Below, in pieces: positions 1 through 7,339 of a DNA stretch of 64,000 bases; position 1 is the stretch's first letter; each line of letters opens with the position of its first letter. Made by a program: the position numbers and the translations under genes. Below the pieces are notes generated by a model. The model was not told the origin of the DNA. It ran no database searches and saw only the letters and a list, made by a program, of their open reading frames with translations. This stretch comes from an uncultured Coriobacteriales bacterium. GTDB lineage: Bacteria; Actinomycetota; Coriobacteriia; Coriobacteriales; UMGS124. The stretch spans positions 1 to 64,000 of the forward strand of contig CAKUAI010000012.1 in assembly GCA_934636245.1 (NCBI GenBank). Reading direction: 5' to 3'.

Positions 1-2
1 CC

Positions 3-827
3 CAGCCCGGCACCGTCGAGGTCCAGGGTTCCGTCGAGGGCCTGGCCGACCCCGTCGCGGCGACGGTCGAGGTCAGGTCCCCCGAGGCCACGGCGGTTGA
101 GGTGTCTGACGCCGAGGCACAGGCTCTTGAGGTTGAGCCCGGCGTTGTTCCCGATTTGCCTGCCACCGTCCAGGTGAGCTGGTCTGACGGCCAGACGAGC
201 GAGGAGCCCGTGGTGTGGGACGTTCCCGGCGCCGAGGAGTTCGCGGCTGGCACCGACGTCAAGATTTCCGGCGAGGTCGAGGCGACCCAGCAAAGCGTCG
301 AGGTCACCGTGCATGTAAAGGACGAGGAGCCGGCTCCCGCACCGCAGGACGAGTCCGATTCTGACAAGGATGCGGCCGCTGCGACCGACACTAAGACCGG
401 CGAAGACGACTCCGCGTCGCAGCCTGCCGCTTCTCCGGCGAAGCCCGACACCGCAGCTGCGCAGGACGGCAAGGCTGACCAGGGCGACTCCGCATCGAAG
501 CCTGATGCTGCGGCTGCGCAGGACGGCAAGGACGGCAAGGCTGACCAGGCCGACTCCGCGTCGAAGCCCGATGCCGCGGCCGACAAGGACAGCAAGGCCG
601 ACCAGGCCGCGACTGCCCCGCAACCCGCTGCTCCCGAGAAGTCCGATGCGACCGACGTCACGTCTTCCGAGGAACGCCAACAGGCCGGGTTGCCCGCATG
701 GGTGATTGCGACCTTGGCAGGTTTGGGTGCCGCTTTCGTTGCGGCTGTCGCGTTCGTCGTCTCCAAGCGCCGCCGCGCCGAGGACGACGAGCCCATAGGC
801 AAGCACGCGGCGCCTAAGAACAAGTAA
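3..827 (+). CDS. C-terminal part of a membrane-anchored surface protein with Ig-like repeats (partial)
   Basis: The frame is open to the left edge, so the start lies outside the window. The visible part begins with about 100 residues that look like bacterial Ig-like repeats (Big_4 type), ending in stretches such as VEVTVHVKDEE. About 130 low-complexity Ala/Asp/Lys/Pro/Ser residues follow, with degenerate blocks built on DSASKPDAAA that probably form a wall-spanning stalk. One transmembrane helix (starting LPAWVIATLAG) and a basic tail (KRRRAEDDE, ending PKNK) close the protein. There is no LPXTG motif, so it is anchored by its C-terminal helix. Binding target unknown. The stop is followed by a 12-bp hairpin. 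Confidence 0.75.
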   Translation, partial: QPGTVEVQGSVEGLADPVAATVEVRSPEATAVEVSDAEAQALEVEPGVVPDLPATVQVSWSDGQTSEEPVVWDVPGAEEFAAGTDVKISGEVEATQQSVEVTVHVKDEEPAPAPQDESDSDKDAAAATDTKTGEDDSASQPAASPAKPDTAAAQDGKADQGDSASKPDAAAAQDGKDGKADQADSASKPDAAADKDSKADQAATAPQPAAPEKSDATDVTSSEERQQAGLPAWVIATLAGLGAAFVAAVAFVVSKRRRAEDDEPIGKHAAPKNK

Positions 828-840
828 ACGTCCTATTCAC

Positions 841-870
841 AAGGGGTGCGGATGTATGTCCGCGCCCCTT
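841..870 (+). terminator. Hairpin after the surface protein gene
   Basis: AAGGGGTGCGGA pairs with TCCGCGCCCCTT (one G-T wobble) across a 6-nt loop, just after the stop codon at 827. No U tract follows, so termination would be weak. The ribosome binding site of the next gene (AAAGGAG, 878-884) lies just beyond. Confidence 0.4.
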
Positions 871-891
871 TGAGGTTAAAGGAGTACCTAC

Positions 892-2412
892 ATGCCTTGC
901 ACCACTCTGCTTGTTGGCAAGAACGCCAGCTACGATGGGTCAACCATCGTCGCGCGCAACGAGGACGCACCCAGTGGTGAGTTCACCGCCAAGCGCTACA
1001 ACATCGTGAAGCCCTCCGACCAGCCGCGTCACTATCGCTGCGTCATCTCTCATCTCGAGATCGACTTGCCCGAGGAGCCCATGCGCTACTCCAGCGTGCC
1101 TAACGCCGACCTTAAGGAAGGCATTTGGGGCGAGGCGGGCGTTAACGAGGCCAATGTCTCCATGAGCGAGACCGAGACGCTCACCACCAACGAGCGCGTG
1201 CTCGGCGCCGACCCGCTTGTGCGTCTGCAGCCTGCTTGTGGTGCCCTGCCCGAGGTTCCCGGCGGCATCGGCGAGGAGGACATGCTTACGCTCGTGCTTC
1301 CCTACATCCGCACGGCCCGCGAGGGCGTGCTGCGCCTGGGCGGCCTGCTTGAGCGCTACGGCACCTATGAGATGAACGGCATTGCCTTCCAGGACGTCAA
1401 TGAGATCTGGTGGCTCGAGACGGTGGGCGGCCACCACTGGATTGCCAAGCGCGTGCCCGACGATGCCTACGTCGTGGTGCCCAACCAGCTCTCCATCGAC
1501 TCGTTTGACCTCGACGACGCCTTTGGCGAGCAGGCCGAGCACCTGTGCAGCTCCGACCTGCGCGAGTGGATGGCTGAGAACCACCTCGACCTCACCATGC
1601 GCTTCGAGGCCGAGGGCGACGACGTCACGCCCCTGGGCACATTCAACCCCCGTGAGGCCTTTGGCTCGGCCAGTGACTCCGACCATGTATACAACACGCC
1701 TCGTACCTGGGCTATCCAGCGCTTCCTCAACCCCACGACGTGTATGTGGGACGGCCCCGAGGCTGCCATGGGCCCGGAGAGCGACGCCCTGCCGTGGGAC
1801 TGCGTGCCCGAGCGCAAGGTGACCGTGGAGGACGTGAAGTATGCCCTCTCCCTGCACTACCAGGGCACGCCCTACGATCCTTACGGTCACGCCGGTTGCC
1901 CCGACCAGCGCGGCAAGTACCGTGCCATCGGCATCAACCGCAATTGCCAGCTCTCCGTGGTGCAGCTGCGACCCGGCAAGCCCGAGGCCATCACGGCCGT
2001 GCAGTGGATCGCCTTCGGATCGAACCCCTTCAACGCTCTCGTGCCGTTCTATCCCGCGGTTGACGAGGTGCCTGCGTATATGTCGGTGACGCCCGACAAG
2101 CCCTCGACCGAGAGCTTCTACTGGGCAAACCGTCTCATCGCGGCCATTGCCGACCCGCACTTTGCCGCATGCGCCCCGCACATCGAGCGCTACCAGCTCA
2201 AGGTTGGTGGCATGGGTCATGCGATGCTCAACGCCACCGACAAGAAGGTCGCTCAGGAGGGGCTCGACTACAAGGCGGCTGAGCCGGTGCTGCGCCAGGC
2301 AAACGAGGACATGGCCCGCAAGCTGCAGGAAGAGACGACCGATGTGCTCGACAAGGTCCTCTTTGCCTCGAGCATGCTCATGAAGAATGCGTTCTCTCGA
2401 TCTGACGGGTAA
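892..2412 (+). CDS. pepD: C69 (U34) family dipeptidase
   Basis: A 506-residue Ntn-hydrolase dipeptidase of the PepD family, which cleaves a range of dipeptides in the cytoplasm. The N-terminus MPCTTLLVGKNASYDGST places the catalytic cysteine at position 3, as in family members where removal of the first residues exposes it. The motif IVARNEDA and the segment WGEAGVNEANVSMSETET match the family, and the length is usual for it. The start is supported by AAAGGAG seven bases upstream. It is a single-gene unit: a hairpin lies before it and a strong terminator after it. No signal peptide is visible. Confidence 0.9.
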   Translation: MPCTTLLVGKNASYDGSTIVARNEDAPSGEFTAKRYNIVKPSDQPRHYRCVISHLEIDLPEEPMRYSSVPNADLKEGIWGEAGVNEANVSMSETETLTTNERVLGADPLVRLQPACGALPEVPGGIGEEDMLTLVLPYIRTAREGVLRLGGLLERYGTYEMNGIAFQDVNEIWWLETVGGHHWIAKRVPDDAYVVVPNQLSIDSFDLDDAFGEQAEHLCSSDLREWMAENHLDLTMRFEAEGDDVTPLGTFNPREAFGSASDSDHVYNTPRTWAIQRFLNPTTCMWDGPEAAMGPESDALPWDCVPERKVTVEDVKYALSLHYQGTPYDPYGHAGCPDQRGKYRAIGINRNCQLSVVQLRPGKPEAITAVQWIAFGSNPFNALVPFYPAVDEVPAYMSVTPDKPSTESFYWANRLIAAIADPHFAACAPHIERYQLKVGGMGHAMLNATDKKVAQEGLDYKAAEPVLRQANEDMARKLQEETTDVLDKVLFASSMLMKNAFSRSDG

Positions 2413-2430
2413 ATATTTTTTGAACTATAC

Positions 2431-2459
2431 TTGCAATTAGTAATAAATCCTAATAATAT
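2431..2459 (+). promoter_or_regulatory. Candidate sigma-70-type promoter before the rubrerythrin gene
   Basis: TTGCAA (2431-2436), 17 bp, TATAAT-like TAATAT (2454-2459) in an AT-rich gap. Transcription would start about 2466, inside the 5' arm of the pepD terminator. The new transcript would therefore lack a full stem and escape termination. This is a pattern match only. Confidence 0.35.
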
Positions 2460-2460
2460 G

Positions 2461-2499
2461 AGTCCCATACCGTGCGCGAGGCGGTATGGGACTTTTTTT
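2461..2499 (+). terminator. Rho-independent terminator of pepD
   Basis: AGTCCCATACC (2461-2471) pairs perfectly with GGTATGGGACT (2483-2493), followed by a run of seven T. Confidence 0.85.
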
Positions 2500-2555
2500 A
2501 CTGACTGTCGAAGCCACGCTTGCTTCGAAGGGGATTTTGGGAGAGGACGATACGA

Positions 2556-3128
2556 ATGAACCAGTACAGGTGCCCCATCTGCGGTTACATCGCCGAGTTC
2601 GAGGGTGAGATGCCCGCTGACTACGTATGCCCCCAGTGCAAGTGCCCTGGCGAGCGCTTTGAGAAGATCGGCGGTGCCAGCGAGCCCGTCGAGGAGGGCT
2701 GGGCTGCCGAGCACGTTGTGGGTGTGGGCAAGCTCGAGAACGTCCCGGCTGACATCGTGGCCGACCTTCGTGCCAATTTTGAGGGTGAGTGCTCCGAAGT
2801 GGGTATGTACCTTGCTATGAGCCGTGTTGCGGAGCGCGAGGGGTATCCCGAGATCGGCGAGTACTGGAAGAAGGCCGCCCTTGAGGAGGCTGAGCATGCC
2901 GCCAAGTTCGCCGAGCTTCTCGGTGAGGTCCTGACCGACTCCACCAAGAAGAACCTCGAGATGCGCGTTGCCGCCGAGAGGGGAGCCACTTCCGGCAAGA
3001 CCGACCTGGCCCGTCGCGCCAAGGCCGCCAACCTCGACGCCATCCACGACACGGTGCATGAGATGGCTCGCGACGAGGCGCGTCACGGCCGTGCGTTCGA
3101 GGGTCTGCTCAAGCGTTACTTTGGCTAG
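2556..3128 (+). CDS. Reverse rubrerythrin (N-terminal rubredoxin, C-terminal diiron domain)
   Basis: Cytoplasmic NADH/rubredoxin-linked peroxidase of anaerobes that reduces hydrogen peroxide. Residues 1-35 form a rubredoxin site (CPICGY, then CPQCKC; C6, C9, C25, C28 are the expected iron ligands). The rest is a ferritin-like four-helix bundle with the diiron ligands in FEGECSEVGMY, LEEAEHAAKF and ARDEARHG. The domain order is rubredoxin first, the arrangement called reverse rubrerythrin, known from Clostridium acetobutylicum. ATG 2556 is chosen because GAGAGG lies upstream and the rubredoxin begins immediately; an in-frame TTG at 2520 would only add a basic extension. It precedes a flavodiiron protein, so the two probably form an oxidative-stress unit. 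Confidence 0.9.
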   Translation: MNQYRCPICGYIAEFEGEMPADYVCPQCKCPGERFEKIGGASEPVEEGWAAEHVVGVGKLENVPADIVADLRANFEGECSEVGMYLAMSRVAEREGYPEIGEYWKKAALEEAEHAAKFAELLGEVLTDSTKKNLEMRVAAERGATSGKTDLARRAKAANLDAIHDTVHEMARDEARHGRAFEGLLKRYFG

Positions 3129-3177
3129 TCTGTTCGTTTCTACCAGGAGTGTTTCTCAAAAGGAGAGAGGAAGCGCC

Positions 3178-4737
3178 ATGGACACCACTACCAGCCGCCG
3201 TAACTTCGTGAAGGCAACCGCAGGCGGAGCAGCCGCCCTTGCCGCACTTGCATCGCTTCGCGTACCGCAGGCTCAGGCCGCCACGACCGAGACCAAGACC
3301 GAGTATTTCGCCGGCAAGGCAAACGCCCGCCAGATCAACGACGACCTGTGGTGGGTCGGCACCTGCGACAAGCGCCTCGCCCTGTTCGAGAACGTCTACC
3401 CGCTCGACCACGGTGTGGCCTACAACTCCTACCTGCTGCTTGACGAGCAGACCGTCCTCATCGACACGGTCGACCGCTCCGTCATCGGCCAGTACTTCGA
3501 GAACGTCGAGGCTGTGCTCGACGGTCGCACCCTCGACTACCTTATCGTCGACCACATGGAGCCCGACCATGCCTCCGGCGTGGCACAGGTCCTCACGCGC
3601 TATCCCGAGTGCACCCTGGTGACCACGGCGCTCGCCCAGGCCATGATCGGCCAGTTCTTCGAGGGCGTCGACATCTCCGACCGCGTCATCACCGCAGCTG
3701 AGGGCGACACCCTCACGGTGGGCGCGCACACCCTCGCCTTCGTCGAGGCTCCCATGGTGCACTGGCCCGAGGTCATGGTGACCTTCGACGCCACCACCGG
3801 CATCCTCTTCAGCGCCGACGCATTCGGCTGCTTCGGTGCCCTCGACGGCAACATGTACGCCGACCAGGTCAACTTCAAGGAGAAGTGGCTCGACGAGGCC
3901 CGTCGTTACTATTGCAACATCGTAGGCAAGTATGGCCCTCAGGTCCAGGACGTGCTGGCCAAGGCCTCCACGCTCGACATCTCCATGCTGTGCTCCACGC
4001 ACGGCCCCATCTGGCGTGAGGACCTGGGCTGGATCATCGACAAGTATGACAAGTGGTCGAGCTACACGCCCGAGGACGAGGCCGTCGTCGTCTTCTACGG
4101 TTCCATCTACGGTGGCACGGAGAACGCGGCGAACATTCTTGCCTCGCAGCTCTCTCAGGCCGGCGTCAACGACGTCAAGGTCTACGACGTGTCCAAGACC
4201 CACGGCAGCTACCTTATCGGCGAGGCTTTCCGCGCGAGCCACCTGGTCTTCTGCAGCGCCACGTACAATATGGGCATCTTCACGCCGATGAAGAACTTCC
4301 TCAACGACCTCGTGGCCCACAACATGCAGAACCGCAAGGTCTCCTTCGTTGAGAACGGCACCTGGAGCCCGGCATCCGGCCAGCTCATGCAGGACATCGT
4401 GGCCACCATGCCCGGCATGGTGCAGGTGGGCGACCTCGTCACCATCCGCTCCACGCCCAACGCTGCCAACGTCGAGGAGCTCACTGAGCTCGCCGGCGCC
4501 ATCGCTGCCTCCCTGTCGGGCGATGAGTCCGTCGGCACTGCCGTTGCAGCGTCCGACAACGCTGAGCCCGCTGCCGGCACCGTCGAGGCCGCCGAGAAGG
4601 CTTCCGACGTGGTGACCGCCTGGAAGTGCACCGTGTGCGGCTACATCTACGAGTGCGAGGGCGAGGAGCTCCCCGCCGACTTCGTCTGCCCCCTGTGCGG
4701 CAAGGACGCCACCTTCTTCGAGCTCGTGGAGGAGTAG
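3178..4737 (+). CDS. Flavodiiron protein with Tat signal and C-terminal rubredoxin domain
   Basis: A 519-residue A-type flavoprotein that reduces O2 (or NO) to water. Domain order: Tat signal peptide (SRRNFVK at 6-12, hydrophobic Ala-rich stretch, cleavage probably after AQA near 34); metallo-beta-lactamase-like diiron domain with H126-x-E128-x-D130-H131 (DHMEPDH), HWPE, SADAFG and STHGPIW; flavodoxin domain binding FMN (VFYGSIYGGTENAA); about 70 linker residues rich in Ala and Glu; rubredoxin with CTVCGY and CPLCG. AGGAGAGAGG upstream supports ATG 3178. Family members are normally cytoplasmic, so the Tat signal is notable. Tat exports folded, cofactor-loaded proteins, which fits. The gene sits 49 bases after reverse rubrerythrin. 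Confidence 0.9.
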   Translation: MDTTTSRRNFVKATAGGAAALAALASLRVPQAQAATTETKTEYFAGKANARQINDDLWWVGTCDKRLALFENVYPLDHGVAYNSYLLLDEQTVLIDTVDRSVIGQYFENVEAVLDGRTLDYLIVDHMEPDHASGVAQVLTRYPECTLVTTALAQAMIGQFFEGVDISDRVITAAEGDTLTVGAHTLAFVEAPMVHWPEVMVTFDATTGILFSADAFGCFGALDGNMYADQVNFKEKWLDEARRYYCNIVGKYGPQVQDVLAKASTLDISMLCSTHGPIWREDLGWIIDKYDKWSSYTPEDEAVVVFYGSIYGGTENAANILASQLSQAGVNDVKVYDVSKTHGSYLIGEAFRASHLVFCSATYNMGIFTPMKNFLNDLVAHNMQNRKVSFVENGTWSPASGQLMQDIVATMPGMVQVGDLVTIRSTPNAANVEELTELAGAIAASLSGDESVGTAVAASDNAEPAAGTVEAAEKASDVVTAWKCTVCGYIYECEGEELPADFVCPLCGKDATFFELVEE

Positions 4738-4799
4738 CAAGTAAAGCATAGGAAGCGCAGCATCCCAGCGATGTGAATCTTCCTGTAAAGCGAAACGTT

Positions 4800-4832
4800 G
4801 AAGCCCCGTCGGCATCTGGTCGGCGGGGCTTC
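4800..4832 (+). terminator. Hairpin after the flavodiiron gene
   Basis: GAAGCCCCG (4800-4808) pairs with CGGGGCTTC (4824-4832). No T run follows, so this is a weak or factor-aided terminator. Confidence 0.45.
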
Positions 4833-4894
4833 ACTGCGTCTATACTGGCGTTTTGGTCATGTGGCTTGGGAATCGATCTGGGGAGGGTCGTCTC

Positions 4895-5212
4895 GTGCAC
4901 TGCATGTATGTGGTCAAATGTGCCGACGGCACTCTCTACACCGGCTACTCGCCCGACGTGGAGGCGCGCGTGGCTGCGCACAACGCCGGCAAGGGGGCCA
5001 AATACACCAAGACGCGCCGTCCCGTCGAGCTTGTGGGGAGTGCTGCGTTTGAGACAAAGCACGAGGCCATGAGCGCCGAGTGGCACTTCAAGCAACTGAG
5101 CCGCGCGAAAAAGGATGAGCTGCTTGCCCGCATTTCAGCAGATGAGCCTTTTGAGGACGTGCTCGGCTCTGCATTTGACCTGAGGTTGGAGCGGCCCCAA
5201 CAACCGGCATAA
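4895..5212 (+). CDS. GIY-YIG domain protein (UPF0213 / YhbQ type)
   Basis: A small single-domain protein of about 105 residues. It begins VHCMYVVKCADGTLYTGY, which contains the two beta strands of the GIY-YIG nuclease fold (MYVVKC and LYTGY replace GIY and YIG). It continues with RVAAHN, KYTKTRRP and the conserved Glu in SAEWHFKQLSR. Family members bind or nick DNA and RNA; the cellular role of this subfamily is not settled. GTG 4895 is preferred over a longer start at 4853 because GGGAGG lies at the right distance and homologues begin at this strand. The gene faces trmL tail to tail. Confidence 0.85.
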   Translation: MHCMYVVKCADGTLYTGYSPDVEARVAAHNAGKGAKYTKTRRPVELVGSAAFETKHEAMSAEWHFKQLSRAKKDELLARISADEPFEDVLGSAFDLRLERPQQPA

Positions 5213-5225
5213 CATGCTGCTTCTG

Positions 5226-5303
5226 CGAGCTACGGGTTGAGAATTTGAACGTTTTTCCAGCCGTTCGGGCCTCAAACCGTTCTCATTTGCAACCTGTGGC
5301 TCG
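5226..5303. terminator. Large imperfect hairpin between convergent genes
   Basis: CGAGCTACGGGTTG (5226-5239) and CAACCTGTGGCTCG (5290-5303) pair over 14 positions with two wobbles, enclosing further partial pairing. It lies between the 3' ends of the GIY-YIG gene and trmL, where a two-way transcription stop is expected. No T run. Confidence 0.35.
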
Positions 5304-5349
5304 CGTTTCGCGTGTTGCATGATACGGGCGGATGGTTGCGGAGGGCTGC

Positions 5350-5952
5350 TTACTCCATCCCCGGGTAGCCTGTCTGCCTGAGAGCCTCGTAGAGCACGAT
5401 GGCCGCCGAGTTTGAGAGATTGAGCGAGGAGATGCCCGCAAAGCCCGTGCGCACAAAGTTGCCGCAGATGTCGGGTCGCGTCTGGGCGGCGGGGGCGTCT
5501 TGACCGGCCAGCTCCTCGTGATGGGCGTGCCAGGCGGGGCCGTCGTCGAGTGCCATGGCGTCGGGCAGCATCGGAATGCGCTCGCAGCACTGGGGCAGGC
5601 TGGCGAGAATCTCCTGGTCGATGCCTGTGCTCTCGCGGCCGAACACAAGGTAGTCGCCGTCGTGGTACGTCGCTTGGGTGTATATGCGGCTCGCGCGCTT
5701 GGTGAGCAGGTGGAGCCGCTCGGGATGCGTCTCCAACTCGGGGTTGCGAGCGATGAAGTCGTTCCAGCTTTCGTACTCGCATACGTCGAGGTTGTGCCAA
5801 TAGTTCATGCCGGCGCGCTTGAGGGCGGCGTCGGTGAGGTTGAAGCCATACGGCTTGATGAGATGCAGCCGCGCCCCCGTTACCACGCAAGTACGGCCGA
5901 TGTTGCCGGTGTTGGAGGGAATCTCGGGCTGGAAAAGCACGACGTTGAGCAT
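5350..5952 (-). CDS. trmL: tRNA (cytidine(34)-2'-O)-methyltransferase, SPOUT family
   Basis: Methylates the ribose of the wobble base in certain leucine tRNAs. MLNVVLFQPEIPSNTGNIGR is the canonical N-terminus. The knotted SAM site is seen in YLVFGRESTGIDQEIL (motif 2) and SSLNLSNSAAIVLYEALRQ (motif 3). The protein has 200 residues against about 155 in common members. The extra length is an Ala/His/Gln-rich insert (HHEELAGQDAPAAQTRPDI) before motif 3. ATG at 5952 is supported by AAAGGA upstream; longer in-frame starts have no support. Transcribed towards the GIY-YIG gene. Confidence 0.9.
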   Translation of the reverse strand: MLNVVLFQPEIPSNTGNIGRTCVVTGARLHLIKPYGFNLTDAALKRAGMNYWHNLDVCEYESWNDFIARNPELETHPERLHLLTKRASRIYTQATYHDGDYLVFGRESTGIDQEILASLPQCCERIPMLPDAMALDDGPAWHAHHEELAGQDAPAAQTRPDICGNFVRTGFAGISSLNLSNSAAIVLYEALRQTGYPGME

Positions 5953-6100
5953 GGGGAGTCCTTTCAGGCGAGCTGATATTTGGAAAGAAGACGGTACACG
6001 CTCGGGCCCTTTGACGCGCTGCGTGTGCCCGATGTGTGTGGAGTGGGATGCGCTTGGCGTGGGCGGACACCGAGGGTGAAAATGCAACTCCCTGATTGGC

Positions 6101-6889
6101 CTACAAAAACAGCTTTGCAAACAGCGGCCAAGTAAACGTGCCAGCGATGATGGCGATGATGAGCAAATGGCCAGGATAGAACGTGTAGGAGATCCACTTG
6201 TTCATATGGCCCTTCTTGCCATTGTAAAGAAGGCAGGCAAGCGCAATGCCGACGATGCACCACATCTGAATCTGGCTTCCGTGCAGTATGGTGACAAGCG
6301 ATGCCAGTGCGAACTGCGCTATGCGCGATTCTTTGCCCAGGTACATGGCTCCTGCAAGCAGGATACCGTATCCCTCGTAGCTGGGATGAATGAGGTTCTG
6401 GCAGGCCCAGTAGCAGCCGGCCATCACGATTATGGCCACAATTTTGCCGGCCCACCAAGGCAGGTGCAGACGCTTTTGACTTGCTTCTCCCGCCCACATG
6501 GGGAGGAGTGCCACAAGCAACGTCACCATGATGTTGAGGTGGTCGGTCCAACTGGCGTCGTCTGAGTGCAGCGCCAGGTCATAAGGAATCTCGCTTACCA
6601 GGGCAAACAGGAACAGGCGTAGCGCGTACTTGGGAAAACTGCGCGTGTGCTGCGACCCTTCTACCAGCTCGAAGCAGAAGATAGGAAACGTGACGCGCCC
6701 AACAACGCGCATCCAGTAATACACCTGGTATACGGTGGATGACACGACGGTGGGATCGACCAGCGAGGCACGGTAGTAGTTGTACACGAACACGGCCGAG
6801 ATGTGGTCCACCACCATGCACACAATGGCGATCCACTTAAGTGCCGACCCCGAGAGAACTTGCCAGGGATAGTGTTTCGTCGCTGCCAC
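6101..6889 (-). CDS. TraX family integral membrane protein
   Basis: A polytopic membrane protein matching the TraX family, named after the F-plasmid pilin acetylase and resembling acyltransferases. Features visible are LKWIAIVCMVVDHISAVF with the conserved Asp-His, RVTFPIFCFELVEG, LFALVSEIPYD, and a final segment YPGHLLIIAIIAG. About eight hydrophobic helices are present. Start uncertain: GTG 6889 has AGGA eight bases upstream and gives 262 residues; ATG 6961 and TTG 6973 add 24-28 residues but lack a ribosome binding site. Chromosomal homologues have no proven substrate; acetylation of a surface molecule is the usual guess. It is the only gene between two intergenic regions. Confidence 0.75.
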   Translation of the reverse strand: MAATKHYPWQVLSGSALKWIAIVCMVVDHISAVFVYNYYRASLVDPTVVSSTVYQVYYWMRVVGRVTFPIFCFELVEGSQHTRSFPKYALRLFLFALVSEIPYDLALHSDDASWTDHLNIMVTLLVALLPMWAGEASQKRLHLPWWAGKIVAIIVMAGCYWACQNLIHPSYEGYGILLAGAMYLGKESRIAQFALASLVTILHGSQIQMWCIVGIALACLLYNGKKGHMNKWISYTFYPGHLLIIAIIAGTFTWPLFAKLFL

Positions 6890-7036
6890 GCTATTTTCCT
6901 GCGACCTGCCCTTATCGCAACGTTGCACGACCTGCACGCAACCTTCGTCACCCTGTTCCATGTCCCGAGCCAATCTATGCCGAGCCTTCGTTTAATAAAC
7001 CCCGCAGTATAGCGCTCATGTATGGCAGCCCGCCCT

Positions 7037-7119
7037 ATGTTTTCCGCCAGAGCATGTCCCAGCCCAAGCGGGTATCGCGTGCAGGCCGGCACTTGGCCCA
7101 GGCGCAGTTCCGCAGCGGC
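7037..7119. repeat. Intergenic repeat, copy 1 (170-bp period)
   Basis: A 50-bp block (7037-7086) recurs at 7207-7256 with a single mismatch (AGAGCATG against AGATCATG). The block AGGCGCAGTTCCGCAGCGGC (7100-7119) recurs at 7270-7289. The 13 bases between the two blocks differ between the copies. Part of a 366-bp gene-free stretch (6974-7339). Confidence 0.85.
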
Positions 7120-7206
7120 CCGATGGTTTGAAACGCCCTAACGGCCCACTGTGCGCGAGGTCGTAATCGTCCGAGGTCGGGGGTATGGTTCGGGCGCAGT
7201 TCCGCC

Positions 7207-7289
7207 ATGTTTTCCGCCAGATCATGTCCCAGCCCAAGCGGGTATCGCGTGCAGGCTTGGGTTTGGTTCAGGCGCAGTTCCGCAGCGGC
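7207..7289. repeat. Intergenic repeat, copy 2
   Basis: Second copy of the unit at 7037-7119, offset by exactly 170 bp. A partial extra copy of the second block (GGGCGCAGTTCCGC, near 7192-7205) lies just before it. Base differences are concentrated in the short segment between the constant blocks. Confidence 0.85.
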
Positions 7290-7330
7290 ATAGCCGCGAG
7301 GACTGTTTGAGCACTGAACCAAACCCAAGC
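7255..7330. repeat. 16-bp perfect inverted repeat after the activase gene
   Basis: GCTTGGGTTTGGTTCA (7255-7270) and TGAACCAAACCCAAGC (7315-7330) are exact complements separated by 44 bases. The right arm ends ten bases from the stop codon of the minus-strand gene at 7340, so its mRNA would carry a long 3' hairpin. The left arm is the variable segment of repeat copy 2. No T run. Confidence 0.8.
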
Positions 7331-7339
7331 CGATTGCCG

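Noticed and set aside
3..827. Sortase (LPXTG) anchor on the surface protein
   Set aside because: The end has a membrane helix and basic tail but no LPXTG-like motif before it; QAGLPAW does not fit.
3109..4815. 568-residue frame antisense to the flavodiiron gene
   Set aside because: Same artefact of high-GC third positions; composition is Val/Gly/His/Asp-rich without motifs.
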